Shown: one piece after another, positions 44,128 to 52,871 of the stretch
Layout of the letters: each line of letters begins with the position of its first letter
How positions within the stretch are numbered: the first letter of the stretch is position 1
DNA from: DRPG01 sp964655065
GTDB taxonomy: Bacteria; Myxococcota_A; UBA796; GCA-2862545
Length of the DNA: 64,000 nucleotides
Reading direction: 5' to 3'
Assembly: GCA_964655065.1 (NCBI GenBank)
Contig: CAZZLC010000012.1
Span: 1 to 64,000 of the forward strand
Notes under the pieces: generated by a model
Told to the model about the DNA's origin: nothing
The model's input: the letters and a program-made list of their open reading frames with translations, nothing else
Databases searched by the model: none
Program-made: the position numbers and the translations under genes

Positions 44128-45294
44128 TCACCCAGAATCAGAGAGGGTGAACGCCACGTTGGCGCGCAGACCGGCGTCGGCATAGCGTTCGAGCACCTCG
44201 GCGGTCCGGAGCGCCTCGGGATCGAGCCAGCCGCGGACCTGGCTCACGTGCGCAGGATCTCCCCAATCCACTGTGAGATCCCCGGCGATCCGGTTGAGGA
44301 AGCGGTGCTGCTCTCGGGAGGAGAGGCCGTTGAGCGGTCGGTCCGTGGTGACGAAGTGCAGGCTGGCGAGGCGGTCGCTCGCGCTACGCCCAATCGCGGC
44401 GAAGCTCTCGTGGGTGAACACCAGCCCTGCCTCCACGACGGGGCCCTCGAAGTGGCCGGTGGCGTAGCGCTGGGTCCGGTACTGGGCAGGATCGTAGGCG
44501 CGGTCGTCGCCCGCGAGCCACGCGAGGTTCTCGGTGCGCAGCGCGAAGCCGTGGGCGATGTCGCCAGGGTTGCGCTTGAACTCGACCATCCCGAGCACGA
44601 TCGCGGGATCGGTGGCTGCGGCCTCGACGACGAGCCCGTCCCACTCCCCGCGAGCGCAGCCCAGCGTCACGCCACGCAACAGTCGCGGATCGTGGCCCTC
44701 GGCGCGCAGGACGGGGAACAGTCGGCTCTCGATCGTGGCGGCACCGAGATCCTCGAAGCGACGCCCGGCGCGGCGCGTGCCCCGGCCCCGCGCCCTCTCG
44801 AGGTCGCGCAGCGCGGCGCGCTTGGCGTCGAGACCGGTCCGCGACACGAGCGCCTCGACGGCCTGACGCGCAGCCGCCGCCTCCTGGTGCAGGGGGGCCT
44901 CGGCCAGCTGGCTCGCGAGCTCGGCCCGCAGCACCTCCACTTGTCGCTCGAAGTGCTCGAGCTTGGCTTCGTCGTCGCTCCGGCTCTCGATGATGGCGAG
45001 GGTGAGCCCCTCCACGGCCTGCTCGGCTCCGTGGAGAGCCCGTGCGGTGGCCTCCAGGGCCTCGTGCTCGGGCGTGCCCCGGTGGGCCCGCTCGACCGCG
45101 TCCAGCCGCTCGCGGGCGGCGAGCAGCTCGGGGTTCGCGAGCCAGATCGACCGGATGTCGAGCCGAATCCGAAACGCCTCGTCCCGAAGCCCGTCGCAGA
45201 AGCGGGCCCGCAGCCACTCGAGGAAGGCATCATCGGGCAGCGTGCCGGGGTTCCCCGGGTCCGAGGCGAGCAGCCGGGCGATGGGGTCGGTCAT
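44128..45294 (-). CDS. Coiled-coil protein with PD-(D/E)XK nuclease-like C-terminal domain
   Basis: A 388-residue soluble protein. Residues about 55-175 are largely helical, with coiled-coil character. The C-terminal part shows the order expected for a PD-(D/E)XK core: an acidic helix (Glu181/Glu189 in 'RRFEDLGAATIESRLFP'), Asp219 in 'GEWDGLVV', then Glu238-x-Lys240 in 'VLGMVEFKRNPGDIA'. That is the metal-binding pattern of restriction-type and repair nucleases. Activity is not proven. It starts on the stop of the pentapeptide-repeat gene (ATGA), so the two products are probably made together. Confidence 0.68.
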   Translation of the reverse strand: MTDPIARLLASDPGNPGTLPDDAFLEWLRARFCDGLRDEAFRIRLDIRSIWLANPELLAARERLDAVERAHRGTPEHEALEATARALHGAEQAVEGLTLAIIESRSDDEAKLEHFERQVEVLRAELASQLAEAPLHQEAAAARQAVEALVSRTGLDAKRAALRDLERARGRGTRRAGRRFEDLGAATIESRLFPVLRAEGHDPRLLRGVTLGCARGEWDGLVVEAAATDPAIVLGMVEFKRNPGDIAHGFALRTENLAWLAGDDRAYDPAQYRTQRYATGHFEGPVVEAGLVFTHESFAAIGRSASDRLASLHFVTTDRPLNGLSSREQHRFLNRIAGDLTVDWGDPAHVSQVRGWLDPEALRTAEVLERYADAGLRANVAFTLSDSG

Positions 45295-46646
45295 TCGGGC
45301 GGCGTGGGAAAGAGCTTCGAGAACAGTCCAGCGAGGAAGCCCAGCACGAGGTAGCTCGACAGCATCTCCGTGAGCAGTACCATGCGGCCGAACGAGTCCT
45401 TGCCCCGGTCCAGGAGGAAGTCCAGCGTCACGAACACGCCGAAGCTGTCGGCCAGATGGTCGATGAAGCGTGGATCGGCGTGGCCGAAGTCGAAGGAGCC
45501 CGGGCGCCAGGCCATGAGCCCCGCGAACAGTACGATCAGGGCCACGCACCACAGCACCGGCAGCCAGTTCGCCTTGCCGTTGCCGAGCAGGATGGTCCAC
45601 AGGAAGCCGAGCACCGGGCGCGTTCGCCGGAAGTGCTGGATCGTGAGATCGTGCGCGCACCGGTTGAACTGCACCCGGAACGGCCAGTTCGTGGCGAAGT
45701 CGATGCCGGTGGTGCGGGCGCCGGTGAGGTTGGTGTGGCGATCGACCTCGGCCTCCGTGATGTCCGCGCCGCTGAGATCCGCGCCGCGGAAGTCCGCGCC
45801 CTGGAGGTCGGTGCGACGCAGGGTCGCTCGCCGCAGGTCCGTCCCCGCGAACACCGCTCCGGCCAGCCTGGCGCCGGCGAGGTTGGCATTCTCGACCTGA
45901 GCCCGCGAGAGGTCGGTCTCGACGAGCACCGCCTCGGCAAACCGTGCGTTGCCGAGCCTCGCCTGGCGCAGACGGCACTTCTTCAGGTTTGCCTTGTCGA
46001 ACTGAATTCGGTCGCACTGCGCGTCGTCGAAGTCGGAGTGCTCGATGGTGGACTCGCCGAAGTCGACATCCTGCAGGAGCGCTCCCTCGAAGGAGGTGCC
46101 CCAGATCACCGCTCTGCGGGCCTCGACCTGGCGCCAGCGAACCTGCTTGAGCTTCGAGCGCTCGATGCGGACGTTCTCGAGGTTGCCGTTGAAGGACGCA
46201 CCGTACACCCGGCAGCGCAGAAAGTGTGCCCGGACGAGGTTGACCTCGTTGAAGTGGGTGCGTCGCAGCCGGCACTCGGTGAACGCGGCGTCCTCGAGGA
46301 TAGCTCCGCGAAAATCAGCGTCTTGCGCATCGAACTGCTCGACCGCGAATCCCCGCATGTTCGCCTTCGCGAACCGGGTGCGGCGCGCCTGGGCCCCCGA
46401 CATCCAGGTGCGAGAGAGAAAGGTGCCCTCGAGGTTGCAGTCGGACAAGTCGGCGCCCTCGAGGTGGGTCTCGTAGAGCTTCGCGCGCGTGAGGTCGCTG
46501 CCCTTGAGGTCGGCGTCGCGCAGGTCGAGGCGCGAGAGATCGACGTGGGACAGGTCGAGGAAGGTGAAGTCGCGGTCGCCAGTTGCGTAGCGGTCCTCGA
46601 TCTCCTCGCGGGTCAGGCGGGGACGGGCTTCGGTGGCTTCGGACAC
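45291..46646 (-). CDS. Pentapeptide-repeat protein with C-terminal channel-like membrane module
   Basis: A 451-residue protein. Residues about 25-320 are pentapeptide repeats (A(D/N)LxX, for example 'DLRDADLKGSDLTRAKLYETHLEGADL'), which fold as a quadrilateral beta-helix. The last 110 residues hold two hydrophobic helices flanking a loop ('SFGVFVTLDFLLDRG...MVLLTEMLSSYLVLGFLAGLFSKLF'), laid out like two-helix ion channels that are often fused to pentapeptide repeats. The K+ filter TxGYGD is replaced by 'TLDFLLDRG', so it is not a normal potassium channel. GTG start with GGGAG upstream. Confidence 0.8.
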   Translation of the reverse strand: MSEATEARPRLTREEIEDRYATGDRDFTFLDLSHVDLSRLDLRDADLKGSDLTRAKLYETHLEGADLSDCNLEGTFLSRTWMSGAQARRTRFAKANMRGFAVEQFDAQDADFRGAILEDAAFTECRLRRTHFNEVNLVRAHFLRCRVYGASFNGNLENVRIERSKLKQVRWRQVEARRAVIWGTSFEGALLQDVDFGESTIEHSDFDDAQCDRIQFDKANLKKCRLRQARLGNARFAEAVLVETDLSRAQVENANLAGARLAGAVFAGTDLRRATLRRTDLQGADFRGADLSGADITEAEVDRHTNLTGARTTGIDFATNWPFRVQFNRCAHDLTIQHFRRTRPVLGFLWTILLGNGKANWLPVLWCVALIVLFAGLMAWRPGSFDFGHADPRFIDHLADSFGVFVTLDFLLDRGKDSFGRMVLLTEMLSSYLVLGFLAGLFSKLFPTPPE

Positions 46647-46707
46647 AGTCGGTGCTCCCTGATGGCGGGCTCGGAACTGGCGAGTCCACTAATCGCCCGG
46701 GGCGCCG

Positions 46708-47472
46708 TCAGCAGCGCGCGACCAGCACCTGGGGGCCCCCGTCGTCGGGGTGGGGCAGGACGTGCACCTCGACGCGGTAGACGTCCCGCAGGCGGTCGGG
46801 GGTCACCACCTCGGCCACCGGCCCGCAGGCGACGAGGCGCCCGCCCACGAGGAGCGCGAGCCGGTCGGCGAACCGCGCGGCGAGGTTGAGGTCGTGCACG
46901 ACCACGATGGCGGCGATGCCTCGCTCTCGGGTCACCCGGGCGACGCGATCGAGAACGAGGTGCTGCTGGGCGAGATCGAGCGCGGAGGTTGGCTCGTCGA
47001 GAATCAGCGCTCGGGCCTCCGGGCCGTCGAGTTGGGCGAGAACCCTCGCGAGGTGCACCCGCTGGCGCTCGCCTCCCGACAGCGTTCCGATCCGGCGGTC
47101 GGCGAGCCCCGGGAGACCGACCTCGCGCAAGACGGCACCGACGTCGTAGCGGTCGACGTCGCCGTGGGGATGGCGCCCGAGCCCCACCACCTCGCGCACG
47201 AGCAGGGGAGCGGAGAGCCCGTCGTCCTGCAGGAGCACCGCGCAGGCGCGCGCGAAGGCGAGCCGTCCCCAGTTCGTCACGGCCTGACCGTCGAGCCGGA
47301 CTTCGCCGGAGGTGGGGCGGTAGAGGCCGACGAGGCACCGCAGGAGCGTCGACTTTCCAGCCCCGTTGGGGCCAGCGAGTACCAGCACCTCACCGGGCCG
47401 CGCTTCGAGCGAGACGTCGTCGACGAGCTTGCGGTCCCCGACCGCGAAGTGGACGTGGTCAGCGTGGATCAC
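46708..47472 (-). CDS. hmuV: Heme ABC transporter ATP-binding protein
   Basis: A 254-residue ABC ATPase that powers heme import across the inner membrane. Walker A 'GPNGAGKSTLL', Q-loop 'LLQDDG', signature 'LSGGERQRVHLARVLAQ', Walker B 'ALILDEPTSALD' and the switch His in 'VVHDLNLA' are intact and match the FepC/HmuV branch. The GTG start overlaps the permease stop (GTGA). Last gene of the seven-gene heme operon. Confidence 0.93.
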   Translation of the reverse strand: MIHADHVHFAVGDRKLVDDVSLEARPGEVLVLAGPNGAGKSTLLRCLVGLYRPTSGEVRLDGQAVTNWGRLAFARACAVLLQDDGLSAPLLVREVVGLGRHPHGDVDRYDVGAVLREVGLPGLADRRIGTLSGGERQRVHLARVLAQLDGPEARALILDEPTSALDLAQQHLVLDRVARVTRERGIAAIVVVHDLNLAARFADRLALLVGGRLVACGPVAEVVTPDRLRDVYRVEVHVLPHPDDGGPQVLVARC

Positions 47473-48452
47473 GAGGGGCTCCGGTGCAGCAACCACAAGA
47501 GGAACGGGCCGCCGATGAGCGTGGTGAGGATGCCGACGGGCAGCTCGACCGGCGCGACGATGGTACGCGCGACGAGGTCGGCCCCCAGGAGGAGGATGGC
47601 GCCGAGCAGCGCGCTGCCCGGGATGACCCAGCCGTGGCGGGGTCCGAGGAGGAGGCGCACGAGGTGGGGGGCCACGAGGCCAATGAAGCCGATCACCCCG
47701 CACAGGGCCACCGAGGTTCCGACCGAGAGCGCGGCGATGGCAATGCACCAGACCTTCAGCGGGCCGAGCGCCACCCCGAGGGCCCGGGCGCTGGATTCGC
47801 CGAGGAAGAGCACGTCGAGGCCGCGAGCCAACGTCAGCCCGGCGAGTGCCGGCAACCCGGCGCCGACCGCAGCCACCGTCACGCTCGACCACGACGCCGA
47901 GCCGAGGCTGCCGAGGGTCCAGAACGTGAAGCCCCGCAGGGCATCGTCGTCGGCGGCGAACACCAGGAGCCCCACGCCGGCGCCACACAGGGCGTTGACG
48001 GCGATCCCGGCCAGCAGGAGGCGATGCACGGACAGGTCGCCGCTCGAGCTGGCCATCAGCGCGGCGACGAGGGTGGCGACGGCACCGCCGACGAAGGCAG
48101 CGAGCGGGAGCCCGAGCGACGCACCGGCAGGGACCCCGAGCACGATCGCGGCGGCCGCGGCCAGCGCCGCACCGCTCGAGACCCCGATGAGCCCCGGGTC
48201 GGCGAGCGGATTGCGGAACAGACCCTGGAGCACGGCCCCGGCGGTGGCGAGGCCCGCGCCCACGACCACCGCGAGCGCGATGCGGGGGAGTCGGATGCCG
48301 AAGAGCACGGCTCGTTCGACGTCATCGAGCTCGCCGGTCGCCCAGGCGAGCGGGCTCACCGAGACGGCGCCCAGCGCCGACGACGCGGCCATCAGCGAGG
48401 CGAGCCCGACCAGCCCGGCGATGCCCGCGGAGAGGGGGGCGGGACGGCTCAT
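47469..48452 (-). CDS. hmuU: Heme/iron ABC transporter permease, FecCD family
   Basis: A 327-residue polytopic permease with about eight to ten membrane helices. Signatures 'IRLPRIALAVVVGAGLATAGAVLQGLFRNPLADPGLIGVSSGAALAA' and 'GVIGFIGLVAPHLVRLLLGPRHGWVIPGSALLGA' are typical of the BtuC/FecCD family; the latter holds the loop that couples to the ATPase. The ATG overlaps the hmuT stop. Forms the importer core with HmuV and HmuT. Confidence 0.93.
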   Translation of the reverse strand: MSRPAPLSAGIAGLVGLASLMAASSALGAVSVSPLAWATGELDDVERAVLFGIRLPRIALAVVVGAGLATAGAVLQGLFRNPLADPGLIGVSSGAALAAAAAIVLGVPAGASLGLPLAAFVGGAVATLVAALMASSSGDLSVHRLLLAGIAVNALCGAGVGLLVFAADDDALRGFTFWTLGSLGSASWSSVTVAAVGAGLPALAGLTLARGLDVLFLGESSARALGVALGPLKVWCIAIAALSVGTSVALCGVIGFIGLVAPHLVRLLLGPRHGWVIPGSALLGAILLLGADLVARTIVAPVELPVGILTTLIGGPFLLWLLHRSPS

Positions 48453-49306
48453 CGCGCGCCTCTCCCGCCGTTGGCCAGCGCGCTCGCCAACGCCTGCACC
48501 GCCTCGCCGGTCCGGGGACCGAAGCCCAGCAGGAGTCCGTCGTCGATCTCCACCACGCGTCGGTCCTGGCCAGCCGGCGTTGCGGCGAGCCCCGGCTGGG
48601 ACCACAACCCGTTCGCGCCACCGATCGACTGCAGTCCTCGCGTGGTCAAGAGCACCACGTCGGGCCGGGCCGCGATCACGCCCTCCGCGGTGAGCGGCTT
48701 GTAGCCGGTCCAGCCGTCGACCGCGTTGCGCCCGCCGGCCAGCTCGATCATGGCGTGGGCGGTGGTGTCCGCGCCGGAGACCTGGAGCGAGCCCGCCCCG
48801 CGAGCGTAGACGAAGAGGACCCGCGGCGACGCGGCAGGTCGCTGGACGTCGGCGAGCGACCGCTCGAGGTCGGCGATGGTCGCCGTCGCCTCGTCCGTGC
48901 GGTCGAGCAGGGTGCCCACGGCTCGGAGCCGTCGCTTGGCTCCCTCGAGGGTCGGCGCGTCGGTGAGTCGCGCGACCGGCACGCCGGTGCGCTGGATCTG
49001 GGCGATCACCTCTGGCGGACCTGCGGTCTCGGGGGCGATGACCAGCTCTGGACGCAGCGCCAGCAGGCCCTCGGCGGTCAGGTGACGGTAGTAGCTGACG
49101 CGAGGCAGCTCCTGGACCTGCGGCGGATAGAGGCTCGTCTGGTCGACGCCCACCACCTGACCGCCCGCGCCCACCGCGAATACCGACTCGGTGAGGCCCC
49201 CTCCGAGCACGACCACCCGCGTGGTGCGGTCCGCGGAGACCGAGGCGCCCGTGGCGTCGGTGACGGTTCCGGCGAGCGCCGACGTGAGGATCCACCCCGC
49301 GATCAT
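48449..49306 (-). CDS. hmuT: Periplasmic heme-binding protein
   Basis: A 285-residue class III substrate-binding protein of the heme/siderophore type, with a short N-terminal signal (about 1-13). 'RVVVLGGGLTESVFAVGAGGQVVGVDQTSLYPP', 'LRPELVIAPE' and 'YKPLTAEGVIAARPDVVLLTTRGLQSIGG' match HmuT; the Tyr in the 'VSYYRHL' segment is where heme-ligating Tyr residues lie in relatives. Overlaps hmuU downstream and the HmuY-type gene upstream by 4 nt each. Confidence 0.92.
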   Translation of the reverse strand: MIAGWILTSALAGTVTDATGASVSADRTTRVVVLGGGLTESVFAVGAGGQVVGVDQTSLYPPQVQELPRVSYYRHLTAEGLLALRPELVIAPETAGPPEVIAQIQRTGVPVARLTDAPTLEGAKRRLRAVGTLLDRTDEATATIADLERSLADVQRPAASPRVLFVYARGAGSLQVSGADTTAHAMIELAGGRNAVDGWTGYKPLTAEGVIAARPDVVLLTTRGLQSIGGANGLWSQPGLAATPAGQDRRVVEIDDGLLLGFGPRTGEAVQALASALANGGRGAR

Positions 49307-49869
49307 GGCGTCACCTCCGCCGCGCGGAGGGTGATGCGGGCCGGGGTGCCGGCCTCGTCGTAGTAGCTCTCGAAGACCACCTTCACGGCGGCTTCCTCGG
49401 TGGTAGCGACCACGTAGACGCGGTCCGCCGGCGTCAGCACGTGGGTGTCGGGGTCATAGTCGTACCAATCGGCGAAGACGTACTCGGGTACTCCGTCGTC
49501 ATCGGCGTCGGGTTCGTCGGAGACCCAGCCGTCGACCGGCGCCTCGACGACGTCGTCGAAGTCCATGGCCTCGAGGACCACCGCCGCGAGCCCGTCCTGC
49601 AGGTCGACGTTGAATCGCTGGAACGCGAGATCCCAGGTAGGGTCTTCGATGTCGACGAGCTCGTTCCCGTCCAGATCGAGCGCGGTCCACGCCTGGGGAT
49701 CGGTGGCGTCCACGAGCAGCGACGCATCGCCATCACCGCGGACGAGTGGCTCGGCGGCCGTGGCCGGTCCAGGGTCCAGCGTCTCTGACAGGTCGGGCAT
49801 CAGGCATCCGGCGAGGCCGAGCAGCAACAACGAGGCTCTTGGCACCACGAACTCCACGTGTGCGGTCAC
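49303..49869 (-). CDS. HmuY-family heme-binding lipoprotein (single domain)
   Basis: A 188-residue lipoprotein with a lipobox ending 'LAGC'. The 'WDLAFQRFNVDLQDG' and 'FADWYDYDPDTHVLTPADRVYVV' segments follow the HmuY fold pattern, in which an outer-membrane lipoprotein captures heme and passes it to a TonB-dependent receptor. The GTG start overlaps the receptor stop (GTGA). A second, double-domain relative lies just upstream of the receptor gene. Confidence 0.82.
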   Translation of the reverse strand: MTAHVEFVVPRASLLLLGLAGCLMPDLSETLDPGPATAAEPLVRGDGDASLLVDATDPQAWTALDLDGNELVDIEDPTWDLAFQRFNVDLQDGLAAVVLEAMDFDDVVEAPVDGWVSDEPDADDDGVPEYVFADWYDYDPDTHVLTPADRVYVVATTEEAAVKVVFESYYDEAGTPARITLRAAEVTP

Positions 49870-51728
49870 AGCCGCACGTCGAGCCCCGCGTAGACCAGGC
49901 GGGGCGGGGTGGGAAGGAACTCGGCGTCGCCGGCGTCGAGGAGGTTCTCGACCCCCGCGAACAGGCCGACGGCATCCGAGGGACGATGCTGGGCCCTCGC
50001 GTCGACGAGCGCGTAGGGCGGAGCGACCTGGCCGGTGAAGGGGCGCGGGCCGACCACCACCCCACGGGTGGTCAACGACGTCCCCCGGCTGGCGCGACCC
50101 AGCCTTAGCGCGGCGGTCGTGCGCCACGGAGCCCGGCCCTCCAGCGCCTGACCCGCGGTGAGGTCGCGCGCGTCGAGCAGGGTGACCGAGGCATCGGCGG
50201 ACCACACCTTCGAGGGGTGCAACGCCAGCGTGGCCTCGACTCCCTGCGACAGCGCCTCGCTGACGTTGGTGTACCCGAACTGGACGAAACCGGGCACCTC
50301 GTCGAGGGTGCCGATCTGGATGAGGTCCGTGAGTCGATCGCGGTGGACCTGCACGGTCACCGTCAAGTCCTCGGACGGGTTCCACTCGAGGCCCGCGGTG
50401 AGCGACCAGCTCTGCTCCGGGCGCAGGTCGGGATTGCCCGCGATCTGGTAGCCTGCCCCTGCGTTGTCGAAGCGCAAGAGGAGCTCGCGGAAGCTCGGCG
50501 CGCGCCAGCCGCGGCCCGCGCTCGCCCGGAGCACCAGCGTCTCGCTGGGGTCGAACCGCAGCCCGAGGCTCGGGGCGAAGGCTTCACCAAACCAGGAGTC
50601 CACGTCCCCGCGGAGTCCGGGTACCAGCACGAGCCGCCGCCGGGTGGGCAGGGTCCACTCGTCCTGGGCGAAGACCGCGCCGCGGAGCCGCCGGTCATCG
50701 CGCTCGAGGCGGCCTGGCGCGGAGATCGATCCGAGAAAGCCCTCGAACCCGACGGCGAGCACGTGCTGCCGGAACACCTGGGTGAGCTGGCTCGTGAGCT
50801 GACCGAGCGTCTCCCGGGTCTCCTGGAAGTCGTCGAGGGCGGCAGCATCGCGTTGATCGAGCACGAACTGGTCGCGGAAGCTCGACACGCCGACCGTGGT
50901 GGCGAGGCGGGAGGTCGCCGACGGAAACAGGTCGATTCCGAACGCAGCGAGCGCATCCTCGGTGAGGTTGCGGCGCTCGAGGACCGCGGATCCGAGCCCG
51001 AGGTCGATGCCCTCGGCGTTGCTCGCGGCGTAGGATCCGCGCGCCCACAACGCCACGTCGTCCGAGGGCCGCCAGTCGAGCCTCGCTGCTGCGTCGCCCT
51101 GCTGGGTCCCGTTGCCCGTGGTGGCTTCGTCGGTCGGGTCAGCGTCCCACGACCGATTGCCGTGCCAGCCGGCGTCGACGCGCAGCGACACCGCGTCGCC
51201 CCGGACGCCGAACCCGGCGGTGGCATCGGTGGCGAGGGGGAACCCACCCCGGGCCGACGCGTTCGCCTCGACAGGCTCCCCGGCCTTGCGGGTGACGATG
51301 TTGATCACGCCACCCAGCGCATCCGAGCCGTAGAGCGCCGACGAGGCACCCTTCACGATCTCGATGCGTTCGATGGCGTCGACGGGCAAGCGGGAGAGGT
51401 CGTAGGTGCCGTCCTTGCGGCCGACCACGCGCTGGCCGTCCACGAGGATCAAGGTGTGATCGGCCTCGAGGCCGCGAAGGCGCACCCCGGCCCCGAGGAA
51501 GCCTCGCGTGACGTCGACGCCCGGGTGCTGCTCGAGCAGCTCGGCGACCTCCTGCGAGCCCGACTGCTCGATGGCCTCCCGGTCGATGACCTCGACCGCC
51601 ACGGGCGCCTCCCCCTGCCGGTGCGGGGTGCGGGTGCCGGTGACGACGATCTCGTCCTGAACGTCATCGAGCTCGACGGGCTCGGTGGCCCCGGCGAGCG
51701 AGGCGACGATCCACACGGGCGTCCCCAC
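49866..51728 (-). CDS. TonB-dependent outer-membrane receptor, probably for heme
   Basis: A 620-residue receptor. The TonB box/plug region (about 25-150) has 'EIVVTGTRTPHRQGEAPVAVEVIDREAIEQSG', 'LLEQHPGVDV', 'RLRGLEADHTLILVDGQRVVG' and 'IEIVKGASSALYGSDALGGVINIVTRK'. The barrel follows with 'GLRGDVDSWFGEAFAPSLGLRFDP' and 'RASAGRGWRAPSFREL'. Heme as substrate is inferred from the flanking HmuY and HmuTUV genes. It ends in Leu rather than Phe or Trp. Starts with GTG, 3 nt after the double-HmuY stop. TonB/ExbBD are not in the window. Confidence 0.92.
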   Translation of the reverse strand: MGTPVWIVASLAGATEPVELDDVQDEIVVTGTRTPHRQGEAPVAVEVIDREAIEQSGSQEVAELLEQHPGVDVTRGFLGAGVRLRGLEADHTLILVDGQRVVGRKDGTYDLSRLPVDAIERIEIVKGASSALYGSDALGGVINIVTRKAGEPVEANASARGGFPLATDATAGFGVRGDAVSLRVDAGWHGNRSWDADPTDEATTGNGTQQGDAAARLDWRPSDDVALWARGSYAASNAEGIDLGLGSAVLERRNLTEDALAAFGIDLFPSATSRLATTVGVSSFRDQFVLDQRDAAALDDFQETRETLGQLTSQLTQVFRQHVLAVGFEGFLGSISAPGRLERDDRRLRGAVFAQDEWTLPTRRRLVLVPGLRGDVDSWFGEAFAPSLGLRFDPSETLVLRASAGRGWRAPSFRELLLRFDNAGAGYQIAGNPDLRPEQSWSLTAGLEWNPSEDLTVTVQVHRDRLTDLIQIGTLDEVPGFVQFGYTNVSEALSQGVEATLALHPSKVWSADASVTLLDARDLTAGQALEGRAPWRTTAALRLGRASRGTSLTTRGVVVGPRPFTGQVAPPYALVDARAQHRPSDAVGLFAGVENLLDAGDAEFLPTPPRLVYAGLDVRL

Positions 51729-51731
51729 GGG

Positions 51732-52871
51732 TCAGAGCTCGACGAAGCGGAGCGTGACGTTGCCGCTCACCTGGGCCTCGTCGTAGTAGTCGACGACCTG
51801 GACTGCCCAGCGGGGACCGTCCTCTCCGGCGCTCACCTCGTAGACCCGGTAGTTCGGGGTGAGCCGGAACTGGCCCTGGAGGTTGTAGGCGTACCAGGGG
51901 TCGATCGTGAATGCGCTCTCGGTGTCGTCCACCTCGAAGAAGGCGGACAGGTCGTCGCCCGACGGGTTCTCGCTCGCGCGGGTCCACGTCTCGAGCTCGG
52001 TCCAGTCATAGGGACCGAGGGCGCCGCCCTCGCCGTCGCCCGCTGCCCCGGAGTTGGTGTACAGGAAGGTGTCGCGGCCCGAGAAGCCCAGCCGGAGGTC
52101 CCAGGCCGGGCCGGTGCAGTCGACGTTGGCGCCCGCGTCCATGTCGAAGCACACCTCGCCGCCCGTCCCGGGGACGCTGCCCACGAAGTCGACGGGGGTG
52201 CCGAGGCCGCTGGGTCCCTCGACCTCGACGGAGACCGTGAACGACTTGATGCCCTCGCCCTCGCGGGTGGGGAAGTCGAGCTCCGTCAGCCGTACGCGCG
52301 CGTACGACGTGCCCTCCCCGCCGCGGATCACCCAGCCGACGTCGGAGTTCGCCGATGCGACGCCGGTGGCGGGGTCGTAGTCGTACCAGTCGTCCGCAAA
52401 GACGCCCTCGACGGCGTCAGACGAGAGCGAAGCTGGCTCGAGCTCGCTGGTGAGCCAATCCAGGGCCTCCGACTCGTCGAGAGCCAGAAAGCCGTCGAGC
52501 AAGGGCTCGTCGTCTGCGTAGAGCCCGGGTGGGTCGAAGGCGAGGCCGGCCTGGACGGAACCGGGACCCGAGGTACCGCCGTTGGTGCGAATCACGAATC
52601 GACGCAGGGCCAGCTCCCAGTCGGAGCTGTCGGCGGAAGAGGCGTCGAGCACCTCGGCGTTGTCGAGATCGACGTAGACGAAGGCGTCTCGGGAGGTGGC
52701 GTCGACGGTCAGCGTCACCACGTCGCCGTCAGGGGCCGGGGACCCGGTGTCCACCGGGGATTCCGGCTCGCCGGTGTCGGCGGGGTCGGGGTCGGCGAGC
52801 ACGGGGTCGTTGGCCTCGAGGGGCTCGACGGCGCAGGCTCCGAGCGCGAGAAGAATCGAACAACGCAGCAT
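51732..52871 (-). CDS. Lipoprotein with two tandem HmuY-type domains
   Basis: A 379-residue lipoprotein (lipobox around Cys13, 'LLALGAC') with a Pro/Asp-rich tether. The HmuY-type core occurs twice: 'DWELALRRFVIRTNGGTSGPG' near residue 80 and 'AWDLRLGFSGRDTFLYTNSG' near residue 265, each followed by a 'W-Y-x-Y' strand ('ADDWYDYDPATG', 'IDPWYAYNLQGQF'). A fused two-domain HmuY could hold two hemes. Its start overlaps the stop of the HugZ-type gene (TGATG). Confidence 0.8.
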   Translation of the reverse strand: MLRCSILLALGACAVEPLEANDPVLADPDPADTGEPESPVDTGSPAPDGDVVTLTVDATSRDAFVYVDLDNAEVLDASSADSSDWELALRRFVIRTNGGTSGPGSVQAGLAFDPPGLYADDEPLLDGFLALDESEALDWLTSELEPASLSSDAVEGVFADDWYDYDPATGVASANSDVGWVIRGGEGTSYARVRLTELDFPTREGEGIKSFTVSVEVEGPSGLGTPVDFVGSVPGTGGEVCFDMDAGANVDCTGPAWDLRLGFSGRDTFLYTNSGAAGDGEGGALGPYDWTELETWTRASENPSGDDLSAFFEVDDTESAFTIDPWYAYNLQGQFRLTPNYRVYEVSAGEDGPRWAVQVVDYYDEAQVSGNVTLRFVEL

